Part shown: in pieces, positions 33,499-42,427 of the stretch | How the letters are laid out: each line of letters begins with the position of its first letter | Position numbering within the stretch: position 1 is the stretch's first letter | Assembly (NCBI GenBank): GCA_032433765.1 | Contig: JAVIAB010000008.1 | Location: 40,873,779-40,937,778, forward strand | DNA: 64,000 nt | Direction: 5' to 3' | Source: Megaustenia siamemsis | Taxonomy: Eukaryota; Mollusca; Gastropoda; Stylommatophora; Ariophantidae | Position numbers and translations under genes: made by a program | Notes under the pieces: generated by a model | Seen by the model: only the letters and a program-made list of their open reading frames with translations | Database searches by the model: none | What the model was told of the DNA's origin: nothing

Positions 33499-34527
33499 AG
33501 TAGTATACAAGGGTGTTTTGAGCAAGGATTTGAACATTTTGTGTTGTATCGTGCAGCACAATCTTGTATCGTGCAGAACATTTTGGCACCATGCAGCACA
33601 TTTTGGCACCATGCAGCATTGGCATGTATCGTGCAGCACAATCTCGTCGTGCAGCATGGCCTGCAATCACGACCTCGTTTATCGCGGGTGGTCGGTCTTA
33701 TCTCAAGTGCTTATCTGAAGTGGTCGGCCTCGCGGGTGGTCTTATCTCAAGTGTGCGGGACCAGTGGTTCTAAAACTTGTAGGTGTGTTTGGAGACCAGT
33801 GGTTCTAAAACTTGTAGGTGTGTTTGGAGACCAGTGGTTTTAAAACTTGTATGTCAGTCTAAAACTTGCTGGGGGGTCGTGTTATCATCAATGTGTGATG
33901 GCAACAGGAGGTAAATATGGAGACCAGTGGTTCTAAAACTTGTATGTCAGTCTAAAACTTGCGGGGGGGGGGGGGTCGTGTTATCATCAATGTGTGATGG
34001 CAACAGGAGGCAAAAAAGGCAAAGGGGGTGTTAGTGCCACGTCGATCATCATCGGGCCACATCATCGGGCCACCTCGGTCATCATCGGTCATCATCATCG
34101 GCGCTGGGGTCGTCGGGTCGCTGGTCGTCGCTGGTCGTCGGCGGTCGCTGGTCGGCTCGGGCAACATCATCATGTGTAGTGATTAATGGTCGTCGCTGGT
34201 CGTCGTCGTCGCTGGTCGGCTCGGGCAACATCATCATGTGTAGTGATTAAATAGTGACGCTCTCTCTCTCTCTCTCTTATCATCATCATCAAGCCACACC
34301 CTCAACATCATCCCTTTATGTCTTATCATCACCAAGCTACACAAATTGACACATCATCATCATGTGCCACCCTCATCATCATCACCAAGCTACACAAATT
34401 GACACATCATCATCATGTGCCACCCTCATCATCATCATCATGTGCCACCCTCATCATCATCATCATGTGCCACCCTCATCATCATCATCATGTGCCACCC
34501 TCAACATCATCATCAACCCACACCCTC

Positions 34528-34568
<41 letters not shown>

Positions 34569-34700
34569 ACATTCACGCTAAAGCAAAACAAAAAAGTCGC
34601 TCTATATTTCACATATATTTATTAATACAACAAATACACGACACATATGAAAAAATATATATATATATATTACTGTCCGAGTGTTGATAATTTTATGCGT
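33499..34700 (+). repeat. Polinton left terminal inverted repeat
   Basis: 1,202 bp matching the reverse complement of 44107-45304. It contains 'gtatcgtgcagcacaa' repeats near 33540-33655, 35-bp units with 'gagaccagtggttctaaaac' (33755-33960), a CGTCG-rich stretch (34030-34230), CT runs and a 22-bp CATCATCATG-type array (34360-34520). The inner end reaches the last codons of the protease gene. Confidence 0.92.
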
Positions 34701-35179
34701 TTGCGGGCCCCTCGAAGCCGAATTAGCCACGGGACGAGAAAACGATAAATGATACGATCGTTTATGTGCTGTCTCGATGAAAAAGGCATGAGAATTCTGT
34801 TAAGTTTCGCGCCTCGACACTTAAGAAGTATATAATAAGCACAATATAGACCGCACGTGTTGGTAAACAAATCTTGCAACACCCGCGGGTTGAAGACGAA
34901 TGGAGCGTGTGAGTTTTGCTCTATAAAGTTTAAAATATCCACATGTCTGGGAGGCAAACCGTAGGAATCGAAATACTCACATTCGCCGAGCCCGTTGTAA
35001 AAGAGGGCCACCCAATGCTCACCGGGTTCGTGTGCCGGGTCGGTGTTTATGACAAAGGCTGCGGTCGCCGTTGGGTCGATGCTGGGAGGTAAGTGGTTTC
35101 GTGGAATGACACTAACAAGGGAACAACGTCGAACGAAAATATCCGACATCAAAAGGTTGTAAATCTCCATCGTGTTCAT
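34670..35179 (-). CDS. PRO: Adenain-type cysteine protease
   Basis: 169 residues, somewhat shorter than adenovirus protease (about 200). The triad can be read: H55 in 'GEHWVALFYNG', D71 in 'CEYFDSYG', and C109 in 'NTCGLYC', with Q102 seven residues before the Cys as oxyanion-hole glutamine. In adenoviruses this enzyme cleaves capsid precursor proteins during virion maturation; the same role in Polintons is inferred. It is the last gene of the minus-strand array, 12 bp after the major capsid stop. Its last ten codons and stop lie inside the left terminal inverted repeat, so part of the protein sequence is tied to repeat identity. The frame is intact. Confidence 0.92.
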   Translation of the reverse strand: MNTMEIYNLLMSDIFVRRCSLVSVIPRNHLPPSIDPTATAAFVINTDPAHEPGEHWVALFYNGLGECEYFDSYGLPPRHVDILNFIEQNSHAPFVFNPRVLQDLFTNTCGLYCAYYILLKCRGAKLNRILMPFSSRQHINDRIIYRFLVPWLIRLRGARKRIKLSTLGQ

Positions 35180-35191
35180 CTTCTCTCTCGC

Positions 35192-36496
35192 TTAAACGGC
35201 GAAGTCTGTTAGAATCTGCCTTGTCTTCGACACCTCGAGCACTGAGTCCAACTCGGCGTAGACGATGACTTGTAGGGGAGTAGTTGTGGGAGCGGCAAAC
35301 TTGAGTTCTATCGACAAGGGTCCGCTTGTGGCTAGCTCAAAATGGGAGCCGTCCAGTAGACTAGACGAGAGGTCAAAACCAAATAGACAATATCCGTCCT
35401 TGAACTCTCTATAAGCAACGTTATTCCCGGCGTCTTTACCAATCAGACCCATGGCCAGATTTGTGCCGAAAAAAGCTCTCGCGTATTGATTTCGTTCAAA
35501 GTCCATAGTTAGAGGCTTTCCCGGGATGCATTTCCCGTCGACCGTCAGGTTCATATAAATCAGACCAAAGTGTTGAAAATTGAACGGGTTAGCTGAATAA
35601 ACGCCATTAAACGCACTGGCCGTAATCAGACCTATCACTACACGGGTCGGTGTTTGAGACAAAAATAAATTGTCTTGACTGTGGGAGAACATCCCGCTAG
35701 CGATGGAAAATGTCTTGATGGTAACCCTCTTGATCGGGTACCAAGCATTCCCGCTCAAGAGAGCCTTTTCGTGAGCCAGAGAAATCGCGGGGTTTAGCTT
35801 AGCTTTCCTGACCACGAGCGCGGCGTAGGTGATAACACTCTTGTAACCCGCAGACCTATCGTGAGTCATGAGGCTGAACACATCCTTCGAGGGCGTGAGT
35901 TTAATCTTTACATCGACTCTGTTTAACATGTAACGATCCTGCACAAAGACATCAGAGTGCAAACGACCCATCATTTCAACCTCTTTACTACCCGAAGTCA
36001 AATCGCGCCGTGTTTTAAAACCCTCATTTTCTTTCAAATCGTCATGGTGGCCAGCTGTGTCTTTGTAGAACAGAGCGGCCGTCAAGTATCCCGTTTTCGC
36101 ATCCTCCCCGTAGTTTAGCGTAGCCTCAAACACCGCTCTAAAAGGATAGGTATTCTCCGACGGTGTAACCAGCGTGTCGTTTAACGATACGTCGACTTGT
36201 GAAAATAGACTGTGAAGGTAATTGTTGACCGGTCCTACCTCAGCATCGGGTGGTACACTATCACCATTCGGGAGGGTGATCTTGACCCGCAGCTGCAAAA
36301 ACGTGTTGAAAAGATCTAGATACTCCTCGCTGTTTCCAGAAATGAAAAACTCTATCGGTGCGCTATGCGACAAGGCTGCGATCGGACGAATTTCAATAAA
36401 CTGGCCAGAGTCTAGAGATGTCTGTGTGGGTGGAACGCTAAATAAATCCAAACCAGAGTGAAGACATTCGCACGATTTGGGGTGAACGAGGGACAT
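35192..36496 (-). CDS. MCP: Polinton major capsid protein
   Basis: 434 residues from the ATG at 36496 ('MSLVHPKSCECLHSGLDLF'). The frame is open further upstream to 36631, but that extension overlaps the 3' end of the pVI-like gene, and a TAATAATG junction seen in the second copy of this region supports 36496. The sequence resembles the 'LDLFSVPPTQTS...G.F.E' opening of proteins found in animal Polintons, taken to be hexon-like double jelly-roll capsid proteins; the fold itself is inferred. Frame intact, no missing segment seen. It sits between the pVI-like gene and the protease, as expected for a structural block. An inserted LINE lies immediately upstream but leaves the coding region whole; its effect on expression is unknown. 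Confidence 0.88.
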   Translation of the reverse strand: MSLVHPKSCECLHSGLDLFSVPPTQTSLDSGQFIEIRPIAALSHSAPIEFFISGNSEEYLDLFNTFLQLRVKITLPNGDSVPPDAEVGPVNNYLHSLFSQVDVSLNDTLVTPSENTYPFRAVFEATLNYGEDAKTGYLTAALFYKDTAGHHDDLKENEGFKTRRDLTSGSKEVEMMGRLHSDVFVQDRYMLNRVDVKIKLTPSKDVFSLMTHDRSAGYKSVITYAALVVRKAKLNPAISLAHEKALLSGNAWYPIKRVTIKTFSIASGMFSHSQDNLFLSQTPTRVVIGLITASAFNGVYSANPFNFQHFGLIYMNLTVDGKCIPGKPLTMDFERNQYARAFFGTNLAMGLIGKDAGNNVAYREFKDGYCLFGFDLSSSLLDGSHFELATSGPLSIELKFAAPTTTPLQVIVYAELDSVLEVSKTRQILTDFAV

Positions 36497-36665
36497 TATT
36501 AGTCGAAAATATCCTTTGCCACCCTCGTCTTCTTCTTCTTCTTCTGGTTGTACACCGAATGAAGGGGGAAACTGTCTAGCTGTCGGTTTTATCCTCTTCG
36601 TAACCGGTTCTCCCGGTGGGGGTAACTTCATAACTCGCTTTCTGATTTGTCGTAAACCACTTCCT
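36497..36665. repeat. 169-bp target duplication of LINE A, left copy
   Basis: Matches 38957-39124 with one substitution (36556 C versus 39016 T) and one single-base gap (aaa/aa near 36570). It carries the 3' end of the pVI-like gene and stops one base before the major capsid ATG. A target duplication of this length is far above the 16 bp seen for the same LINE family at 31500-31607. Confidence 0.92.
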
Positions 36666-38956
36666 TCTTCTTCTTCTTCTACCTTTTAGCTCCCAGTGGA
36701 GCATAGGTCTTCAACAAACACTTTCCAAGTCGTTCTGTTTTTTGCAATTCTTTTAAGATCATTCCATGTCTTCCCCATCATCTTCATCTCTGCTTCAATC
36801 TGTCTTCTCCAAGAATTCCTTGGTCTTCCTCTTTGTCGTTTCCCCTGGGGATTCCAAAAAAGGGCCTGTTGTGTAATACTCTCAGTTGGTTTCCGTAGTG
36901 TGTGTCCTATCCATCGCCATCGTCTTCGCTGTATTTCTTTATCCACTGGTATTTGACCGGTACATTTCCATAATTCCACGTTTGTGACTTTGTCCTGCCA
37001 TTTCCATCCCTTTATTCTGCGCAAGCATCCATTAATGAAAGTCTGTACCTTCGTGATTGTCAATTTTGTTATTCTCCATGTTTCACAGCCATATAATAGA
37101 ACCGACTTAACATTGGAGTTGAAAATTTGTATTTTTGTATTTAGCCTAATTTCTTTGGATTTCCATATGTTTCCCAGTGCAATGAAAGCTCCTCTTGCTT
37201 TTGATATCCTTATTTTGGTATCGTTTTCTGTTCCTCCCTCTTTATCTATATTACTGCCCAGATATATATAAGATTGTACGTCTAGTAGAGGTATTTCTCC
37301 TAGTTTTATTTGGTTATTGCCAACTGCATTAATTCTCATAATGTTGGTCTTATCTCTATTAATCTTTAGTCCTAGCTGTTGTGATCTCTCATCTAATATA
37401 CTCATTTTATCTTGCATCTGTTGGTGGCTGTGTGATAGGAGAGCTATGTCATCAGCAAAGTCTAAATCATCAAGTTGTTTGGTCAGTGACCACTGGATCC
37501 CATTTCTGTTGTTTTGAGTTATTTTCATAATCCAATCTATGGCCAGTAGAAAGAGAAATGGAGACAGAAGGCATCCTTGCCTTACTCCTGTTCTTATTTC
37601 AAATGCTTTTGTAAGCTGTCTTTCATGCACCACACTACATTTTGTTCCTTCATACATTGTTTTTATCAGGTTAATAAACTTTATGGGGATTCCATAATGA
37701 CTCAGCAACTTCCAAAGCATTCTTCTGTCTAAACTATCAAATGCCTTTTCGTAATCTATGAATCCAATATAAAGTGGGGATTTTAGTTCTAAACTTTGTT
37801 CAACTATTATACGTAGAGTAGTTATTTGATCAGCACATGATCTGTTCTTCCTAAAACCTGCTTGTTCATCTCTCAAGTGTTTCTCTATAGCCTCTTTTAG
37901 TCTCTCCAGAATGATTCTGCCTAATATTTTTCCTGGCACTGATAGTAGCATAATTCCCCTATAATTTGTGCACTCCTGTAAACTTCCTTTCTTTGGTAGT
38001 TTGATCATATAACCTTCTCTCCAGTCTTTAGGTATTTCTTCCCTCTCCCAAATTTTATCCAATAGATTATGTAACATCTTGGTAGAGGTGATAATATCTG
38101 CTTTGATGGCTTCCGAAGGAATTTCATCTGGTCCTGTGGCTTTACCATCTTTTAACAGTTTGATGCCTTTCATTATTTCTTCTTTGCTTGGTTTTCCGCA
38201 GTTAACGTGTAATTCTTCTTCTGCTGGTAGTATATCTGGAGGATTATTTGAGCCAGGTCTGTTCAAAAGTTCTTCAAAGTGCTCCTTCCATCTCTCCATT
38301 TGTTCCTTTATATTACTAAGCAGATTTCCTTTCTTATCTTTGATAAAGGCGTTGATCTGTTTGTATTTTCCACCTAATTTCTTTGTGCTGTTGTACAGTT
38401 CTTTCATATTCCCTTTATTTGCTGCTTCTTCTGCCTCTTTAGCTAATTCATCTATATATTTCCTCTTATCCCTTTTAATGCATCTTCTCACTTCTTTGTT
38501 CACCTCTGTGTAAGCTTCCTGTGTCTTGGCTTTATTACTTCTTGTTTTGCTTTTATTTATGTCTGCTTTCTTGTTCTTTCTTTCTTTAATTTTATCCAGG
38601 GTCTCTGCTGTCATCCATGCCTTATTCTGGCGTTCTCTTTTCCCCAGTGTTTCTTCGCATGTCTCTTTCCATATATTTTTTACCTGCTTCCAATGATCTT
38701 CTATATTTATTGTATTTTCTAGTTGTTGGAGGACTTGGTATTTGTTTGATATTGTGACTGCGAATTTATCTTTAATCCTTGTTCTTTAAGAAACCCTACA
38801 TTGAAATACGTTCTGCCCTTATTCGTTGTAGTATACCTTTTTAATTTAATTTTAAGTTTGGCTAACAGAAGATGATGATCAGAAGCTATATCTGCCCCTC
38901 TATATACTTTTACATCCTGTAAGGATGACTTAAACTTATTATTAATACATATGTGA
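36666..38956 (-). mobile_element. RTE-type LINE A copy 2, inside the Polinton
   Basis: 2,291 bp, 5'-truncated within the endonuclease domain (relic from about 38700 to 38956), with an intact polymerase frame and a (GAA)n tail at the left end. It is bounded by the long 169-bp duplication. The high similarity of the two duplicated copies and the intact frame show a recent insertion. The element lies in the same orientation as the capsid genes. Confidence 0.93.
36686..38614 (-). CDS. RTE reverse transcriptase ORF (LINE A)
   Basis: 642 codons, open. The N-terminal third is Lys/Glu-rich and helical-looking (linker after the endonuclease). The reverse transcriptase follows with 'GPDEIPSEAIK', 'FIDYEKAFDSLD' (motif A), 'GVRQGCLLSPFLFLLAIDW' (motif B) and 'DFADDIALLSH' (catalytic FADD; DNA near 37449-37465). 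The C-terminal region has 'LLYGCETWRITK', 'RWRWIGHTLRKP' and 'GKRQRGRPRNSW'. The endonuclease half is truncated away, so this copy cannot start target-primed transcription alone although its polymerase looks sound. It is more intact than copy 1 at 6763-8300. Confidence 0.9.
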   Translation of the reverse strand: MTAETLDKIKERKNKKADINKSKTRSNKAKTQEAYTEVNKEVRRCIKRDKRKYIDELAKEAEEAANKGNMKELYNSTKKLGGKYKQINAFIKDKKGNLLSNIKEQMERWKEHFEELLNRPGSNNPPDILPAEEELHVNCGKPSKEEIMKGIKLLKDGKATGPDEIPSEAIKADIITSTKMLHNLLDKIWEREEIPKDWREGYMIKLPKKGSLQECTNYRGIMLLSVPGKILGRIILERLKEAIEKHLRDEQAGFRKNRSCADQITTLRIIVEQSLELKSPLYIGFIDYEKAFDSLDRRMLWKLLSHYGIPIKFINLIKTMYEGTKCSVVHERQLTKAFEIRTGVRQGCLLSPFLFLLAIDWIMKITQNNRNGIQWSLTKQLDDLDFADDIALLSHSHQQMQDKMSILDERSQQLGLKINRDKTNIMRINAVGNNQIKLGEIPLLDVQSYIYLGSNIDKEGGTENDTKIRISKARGAFIALGNIWKSKEIRLNTKIQIFNSNVKSVLLYGCETWRITKLTITKVQTFINGCLRRIKGWKWQDKVTNVELWKCTGQIPVDKEIQRRRWRWIGHTLRKPTESITQQALFWNPQGKRQRGRPRNSWRRQIEAEMKMMGKTWNDLKRIAKNRTTWKVFVEDLCSTGS

Positions 38957-39124
38957 TATTAGTCGAAAATATCCTTTGCCACCCTCGTCTTCTTCTTCTT
39001 CTTCTGGTTGTACACTGAATGAAGGGGGAACTGTCTAGCTGTCGGTTTTATCCTCTTCGTAACCGGTTCTCCCGGTGGGGGTAACTTCATAACTCGCTTT
39101 CTGATTTGTCGTAAACCACTTCCT
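38957..39124. repeat. 169-bp target duplication of LINE A, right copy
   Basis: 168 bp here because of a one-base deletion. This copy remains attached to the rest of the pVI-like gene and shifts its frame relative to the left copy. Confidence 0.92.
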
Positions 39125-39459
39125 GATTGGTTGTTATCACGCAGGTGGTCTACGGCCCCGTGTAGCAACCGCTGACCGGCCTCCTTAGCTCGGTCTTTGA
39201 AAGCTTCACCGACATTTTTCCCGGCTAATGCGTCCTGTGCGACCTGCAGACCGGTCCCCAATCCTTCTCTGAGCAAGACCTTACCGCCGGTTTTTAACCA
39301 GGGTAAAATAGCCCTCCCGATTCCACCGAAGAAACTACCGATTCCTCGACCGCTCTGACTTCGGCCTCCTATAAACACGGGCATCCCATCACCCGCCTGA
39401 CAATAGTAAAAGTCTTCGTATAACTCAACATCGCGATGAAGGGGGGTGTGTCTCACCAT
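38959..39459 (-). CDS. Polinton pVI-like minor capsid protein
   Basis: 166 residues as it stands. Residues 38-60 form a Gly-rich amphipathic segment ('GRGIGSFFGGIGRAILPWLK') like that of adenovirus protein VI and its Polinton equivalents, believed to link capsid and genome and to disrupt membranes. The C-terminal part is basic ('PVTKRIKPTARQ') and ends in a Lys-rich tail. It overlaps the minor capsid stop by one base (TAATG). Its last 55 codons or so lie in the LINE-made duplication. Relative to the left copy (36497-36665) a one-base difference changes the frame of the last 30 residues: Lys-rich with a stop just before the capsid gene here, Glu-rich and open into the capsid gene there. Which state is ancestral is unknown. 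Confidence 0.78.
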   Translation of the reverse strand: MVRHTPLHRDVELYEDFYYCQAGDGMPVFIGGRSQSGRGIGSFFGGIGRAILPWLKTGGKVLLREGLGTGLQVAQDALAGKNVGEAFKDRAKEAGQRLLHGAVDHLRDNNQSGSGLRQIRKRVMKLPPPGEPVTKRIKPTARQFPLHSVYNQKKKKKTRVAKDIFD

Positions 39460-40256
39460 TATACCAGCTCGAGATGTTTCTTCACTCGAAAGTGTACCGT
39501 TAGCACCGACGTTCCGCTGGTGAATGGAATGGTTTTTCCGTGTTCGTTGGCTAAAAGGATCTCGACGGTATCGAAGGAAAATCTACTCAGGGGTAGGTAG
39601 TGAGGTTTATCGTAGATCTGAAACACCGAGGTGTGATTTCTATTGAGAACAGGCACGCTCCTTAGGAGAGGTACCATCACATCTCCGACCGGTCTGGGGG
39701 AAACGAGATTGCAGTAGACGTAGACATTCTTCGCAACGCTTTCCAAGTCCATTACCCCCACGCTGAAGATATCGGGAGCCGTGTCTGATATAGAGGCCGT
39801 GGGGAAGGCTAACATGTTTTTCAAAGTGTCGCTTATGGTAACACTGACTCCTTTTTCGTAAAGTTTCAAGATGGCTTTATTCACCTCTTTTGCGTAAATG
39901 AATCTCATTTTCTTCCCTTCCGCATCCCTGTTCGACTCATCCTCCGCTTTTATGATCGATGCATTCAACGCGCCGATGAACGCATTGGGTTTCGTGTATA
40001 ACCCAGGCTCCAATGTCACGTTGAAATAAAATCTAGCGTCGCAAATATCGTCGTTAGCGAGAGATTCGTATCGAATCCAGACATCACCCTCTATTACATT
40101 GAAATAATTTAGCGGAAACTGTATCTCCACCAGTGCGATCTCATACTGCGCCGAAATGTCAATGGTCTGAGGGAGTTTAACGAAAAAGTGGCCGGGGTTA
40201 TTATCCTTAAAAAGGTCCATAGATGCATTGCTGGGTAGGGTGACATAAAAACTCAT
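39459..40256 (-). CDS. mCP: Polinton minor capsid (penton-like) protein
   Basis: 265 residues opening 'MSFYVTLPSNASMDLFKDNN' and continuing with 'HFFVKLPQTIDISAQYEIAL' and 'VEIQFP', a pattern I recognise from the conserved Polinton minor capsid family, thought to be a single jelly-roll forming the five-fold vertices. The frame is intact and the length is usual for the family. It starts 7 bp after the membrane-protein stop and its own stop shares a base with the next ATG. No signal peptide or membrane segment. The fold assignment rests on family knowledge. Confidence 0.85.
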   Translation of the reverse strand: MSFYVTLPSNASMDLFKDNNPGHFFVKLPQTIDISAQYEIALVEIQFPLNYFNVIEGDVWIRYESLANDDICDARFYFNVTLEPGLYTKPNAFIGALNASIIKAEDESNRDAEGKKMRFIYAKEVNKAILKLYEKGVSVTISDTLKNMLAFPTASISDTAPDIFSVGVMDLESVAKNVYVYCNLVSPRPVGDVMVPLLRSVPVLNRNHTSVFQIYDKPHYLPLSRFSFDTVEILLANEHGKTIPFTSGTSVLTVHFRVKKHLELV

Positions 40257-40263
40257 TTTTTTT

Positions 40264-40617
40264 TTACTCGTTTCGCCGTCGCCTCTCCAAGTTTGGATTC
40301 GGTAGCATGTAACCCAAACAGCTGGTCAGTAGGGCTATCCACAGTTTTCCCTCCTTGGCGTCTGACTTTTCGGTGGTCAGATTGAACAGCGAAACCGCGA
40401 CAACGGTATATATAACTACCCCTTGACAAATAAAGACAAGTTCTAAATAAGGGGATAGTTTCCCAAACACCGATCCCCGGCGTGGTTCGCTCTCTATCCT
40501 CACTCCCGAGTTTACGGCTCGCAAATCGGGCTCTCCGCCAAAAGTTTCCACTTCTTCGTCTTCTTCTGCTCTCATCTCTAGTTTTTGTACCTGACAATGT
40601 CCTTGGACGGTATCCAA
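40264..40617 (-). CDS. Small two-helix membrane protein
   Basis: 117 residues. An acidic N-terminal half ('AEEDEEVETFGGE') precedes two hydrophobic segments, about 57-80 ('YLELVFICQGVVIYTVVAVS') and 92-105 ('LWIALLTSCLGYML'), and a basic end ('ERRRRNE'). Short hydrophobic proteins like this occur in several Polintons; function unknown, perhaps envelope or membrane attachment. An alternative 114-codon frame (40253-40597) overlaps it completely and has no hydrophobic segments, so I take this one. It overlaps the integrase end by 40 bases; a start at the internal Met15 would remove the overlap. Confidence 0.65.
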   Translation of the reverse strand: MDTVQGHCQVQKLEMRAEEDEEVETFGGEPDLRAVNSGVRIESEPRRGSVFGKLSPYLELVFICQGVVIYTVVAVSLFNLTTEKSDAKEGKLWIALLTSCLGYMLPNPNLERRRRNE

Positions 40618-41649
40618 GTGTTAAATGAGGAATCGTACCCGAACCATTTGACTAAACTCTCTCTTCGCCCGAATGATGTGCGTCGCTCGGTTATGATACT
40701 CTCGATTCTGTACTCGTGCTTGTCTCCAACTTTTTGAATTTCCGGTGTGTAGAATGACCCCTCTATCTCATCACCCTTATCGTCTTTCAACACATATGTA
40801 ACGGGGTTTGTTTCATTTACGCGACTGATGGAAAACAGTTCCTCCGTCCAAGCCGGGGCATAACCCTTTTTTAAAATTGGCTCTGCCCAGGACCAGTCTA
40901 ACTCGATCACCGGGCTTATACAGGGGTCTTTGAAATTTTAAGTTGCGTTTGTTATTATACAACGTGTTCCATACCTGTTCGTGATTGTCTGCGTTGACGT
41001 CGACCGGTGCCATTTTTATACTTCTGTGATACGAATGGTTATAACTTCGAAGTAGGGCGGGTAGGACTCGGATATAAGACAGCTTATTGGATTTCGTGAA
41101 ATATCGCCACATCCGTTGTTTGAGAGTCCTATTAAAGCGTTCTACCACGGCGGCCTTAATATCTTCGTTCTGCGTAGTGAAAAAGTGAACGTTGTTATCA
41201 GCGAGGAATTTCTGAAATGTTCTGTTCAGAGACTCTGACCCCTTATCCGTTTGAAAACTCGCAGGTTTCCCATCGCGAAATATCTTTCCGAAGGCTTCCA
41301 GTAAGGATTTCCCCGTTTTGGTTCGTATCGGTACAGACCACGCGAATTTACTGAAAACGTCCACGCAAGAAACCAAATAGGAATAGCCGTCGTTGTGGTT
41401 TTTCAAATGTCTCAAATCGATTAGGTCTGCCTGATATTGCTGTTGGGGGCCACTCGTTATAATGGGACGCCTTTCAAATCTGCGACGAATTGGTTTATGA
41501 AGGGTATAGGTATCCTGATGACTCAACCATTGTTTGATCTTTGCGAGTCCCAGTTTGGTGTTACGTTGCAGGGCCGTTGCACCACTATAAGCCCCTGGTC
41601 GACTAGGATCAAAGTAACGACGTCTCAATATTTTCTCCACCGTTCCCAT
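40578..41649 (-). pseudogene. INT: Retroviral-type integrase with chromodomain, frameshifted
   Basis: The 41649-40813 frame holds the catalytic core: D75/D78 in 'QYQADLIDL', D135 in 'FQTDKGSE' and E170 in 'AAVVERFNRT', with 34 residues between the last two, plus the 'YKPGDRVRL' SH3-like start. The second frame (40910-40578) continues with 'KKGYAPAWTEELFSISRV' and a chromodomain ('YRIESIITERRTSFGRRESL', then 'VKWFGY' and 'NTWIPSKDI'). The frames must join near 40870-40880, where a run of six A and three G lies; a one-base change there would explain the break (+1 shift). I found no standard slippery site in register, so I favour mutation over programmed shifting. Integrase inserts element DNA at 6-bp staggered sites; the chromodomain probably steers it to modified chromatin. 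Confidence 0.88.
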
Positions 41650-42092
41650 TTCGGTGTTGGGATTCCGCTCTTTCTTTTTTTAGGTCTCAGTTTATACGTG
41701 GTTACGGGTGGAGTGGTTTCATTACCTAGCTTTGGGGTTTCGGCTGCTGGTGGTGTTGAGGGTGTCTTGGTCTGCGTTGGTGATACTTCGATTGGTGGTG
41801 GTGGTGGGGAATGTGTTTTTTCTGTCGTCGTGTTGTGTTGAATGAGATCGACCGAACCCAATGAGCGACGTTTATACTGCTCCAATCTAGTTAAATATTG
41901 ATGCAGGGCACGTTGGTACACTCTGGCCTTAGCGGCGGGTGCTAAATCATCTCGGAATAGGATACGTTGCATTTCATCATCTAAATCTCTCAAGTTGTCA
42001 CCGATCGCCTCGGGTGGGCTATACGACGTGCTAGTAGTCTGTGTAAGACCCTCGAGGATTCGAGGATCCATCAATATCATTTTTTTGGCCAT
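41625..42092 (-). CDS. Polinton Pro-rich hypothetical protein
   Basis: 155 residues. 'MAKKMILMDPRILEGL' is followed by a helical block ('LRDLDDEMQRILFRDDL', 'KARVYQRALHQYL'), a Pro/Thr-rich stretch (about 110-135) and a basic C-terminus ('KLRPKKRKSGIPTPK'). The N-terminal pattern of a Met-Ile-Leu-hydrophobic opening and 'LDDEM..IL..DDL' recurs in Polintons of aquatic animals; no function is established to my knowledge. It starts 2 bp after the previous stop and its stop overlaps the integrase start by 25 bases. The basic end could bind nucleic acid. Confidence 0.72.
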   Translation of the reverse strand: MAKKMILMDPRILEGLTQTTSTSYSPPEAIGDNLRDLDDEMQRILFRDDLAPAAKARVYQRALHQYLTRLEQYKRRSLGSVDLIQHNTTTEKTHSPPPPPIEVSPTQTKTPSTPPAAETPKLGNETTPPVTTYKLRPKKRKSGIPTPKWERWRKY

Positions 42093-42094
42093 TG

Positions 42095-42421
42095 TTACGC
42101 ACCTAGTACGCCCCCGAGAATACTCAATATAGGACGGGGCAAAGCCCCTATGAACCCACCGCTTTGTAGAATCTCTTTCCGCCGCTTAAGATTCGGTTTC
42201 TTTTTAGTGAGAAGTCTCAACTTGTGCTTGTATCGACGTAGCTCGCACTTCTGTCGCTGCGTGAGTCTAACATTACCTTTTAATATGTTATGACAACACT
42301 CGCACAAAAAGTTAATGAGTTTGGGAGAGGCTGTTTTTAATATGGCTCTTAAACCGTTCGGCGAGGCGGCGCGCATACATTTCAATATTTTACCGTACGG
42401 TCTAAGTGATTCATCACACAT
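42095..42421 (-). CDS. Polinton small basic protein
   Basis: 108 residues, rich in Lys/Arg. A helical N-terminal part ('LINFLCECCHNILKGNV') is followed by a very basic region ('RQKCELRRYKHKLRLLTKKK') and a Gly-rich hydrophobic end (residues 87-108, with 'GGFIGAL' and 'ILGG'). Proteins with this order (basic block, then Gly-hydrophobic tail) sit next to the ATPase in other Polintons; the resemblance to adenovirus core peptides suggests DNA condensation, which is inference. It begins 6 bp after the ATPase stop and ends 2 bp before the next ATG. Confidence 0.72.
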   Translation of the reverse strand: MCDESLRPYGKILKCMRAASPNGLRAILKTASPKLINFLCECCHNILKGNVRLTQRQKCELRRYKHKLRLLTKKKPNLKRRKEILQSGGFIGALPRPILSILGGVLGA

Positions 42422-42427
42422 GATTCT

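Noticed and set aside
34318..34687. His-rich ORFs (metal-binding-like)
   Set aside because: They read through the CATCAT array in the Polinton repeat and appear again inverted in the other repeat.
40253..40597. 114-codon minus-strand ORF overlapping the membrane protein
   Set aside because: Different frame, Arg/Ser-rich without motif; the overlapping 117-codon frame has two clear hydrophobic helices in the expected position.
41437..41841. 134-codon plus-strand ORF opposite integrase
   Set aside because: Shadow of the integrase and Pro-rich genes; Gly/Val-rich composition follows from the Pro codons on the other strand.
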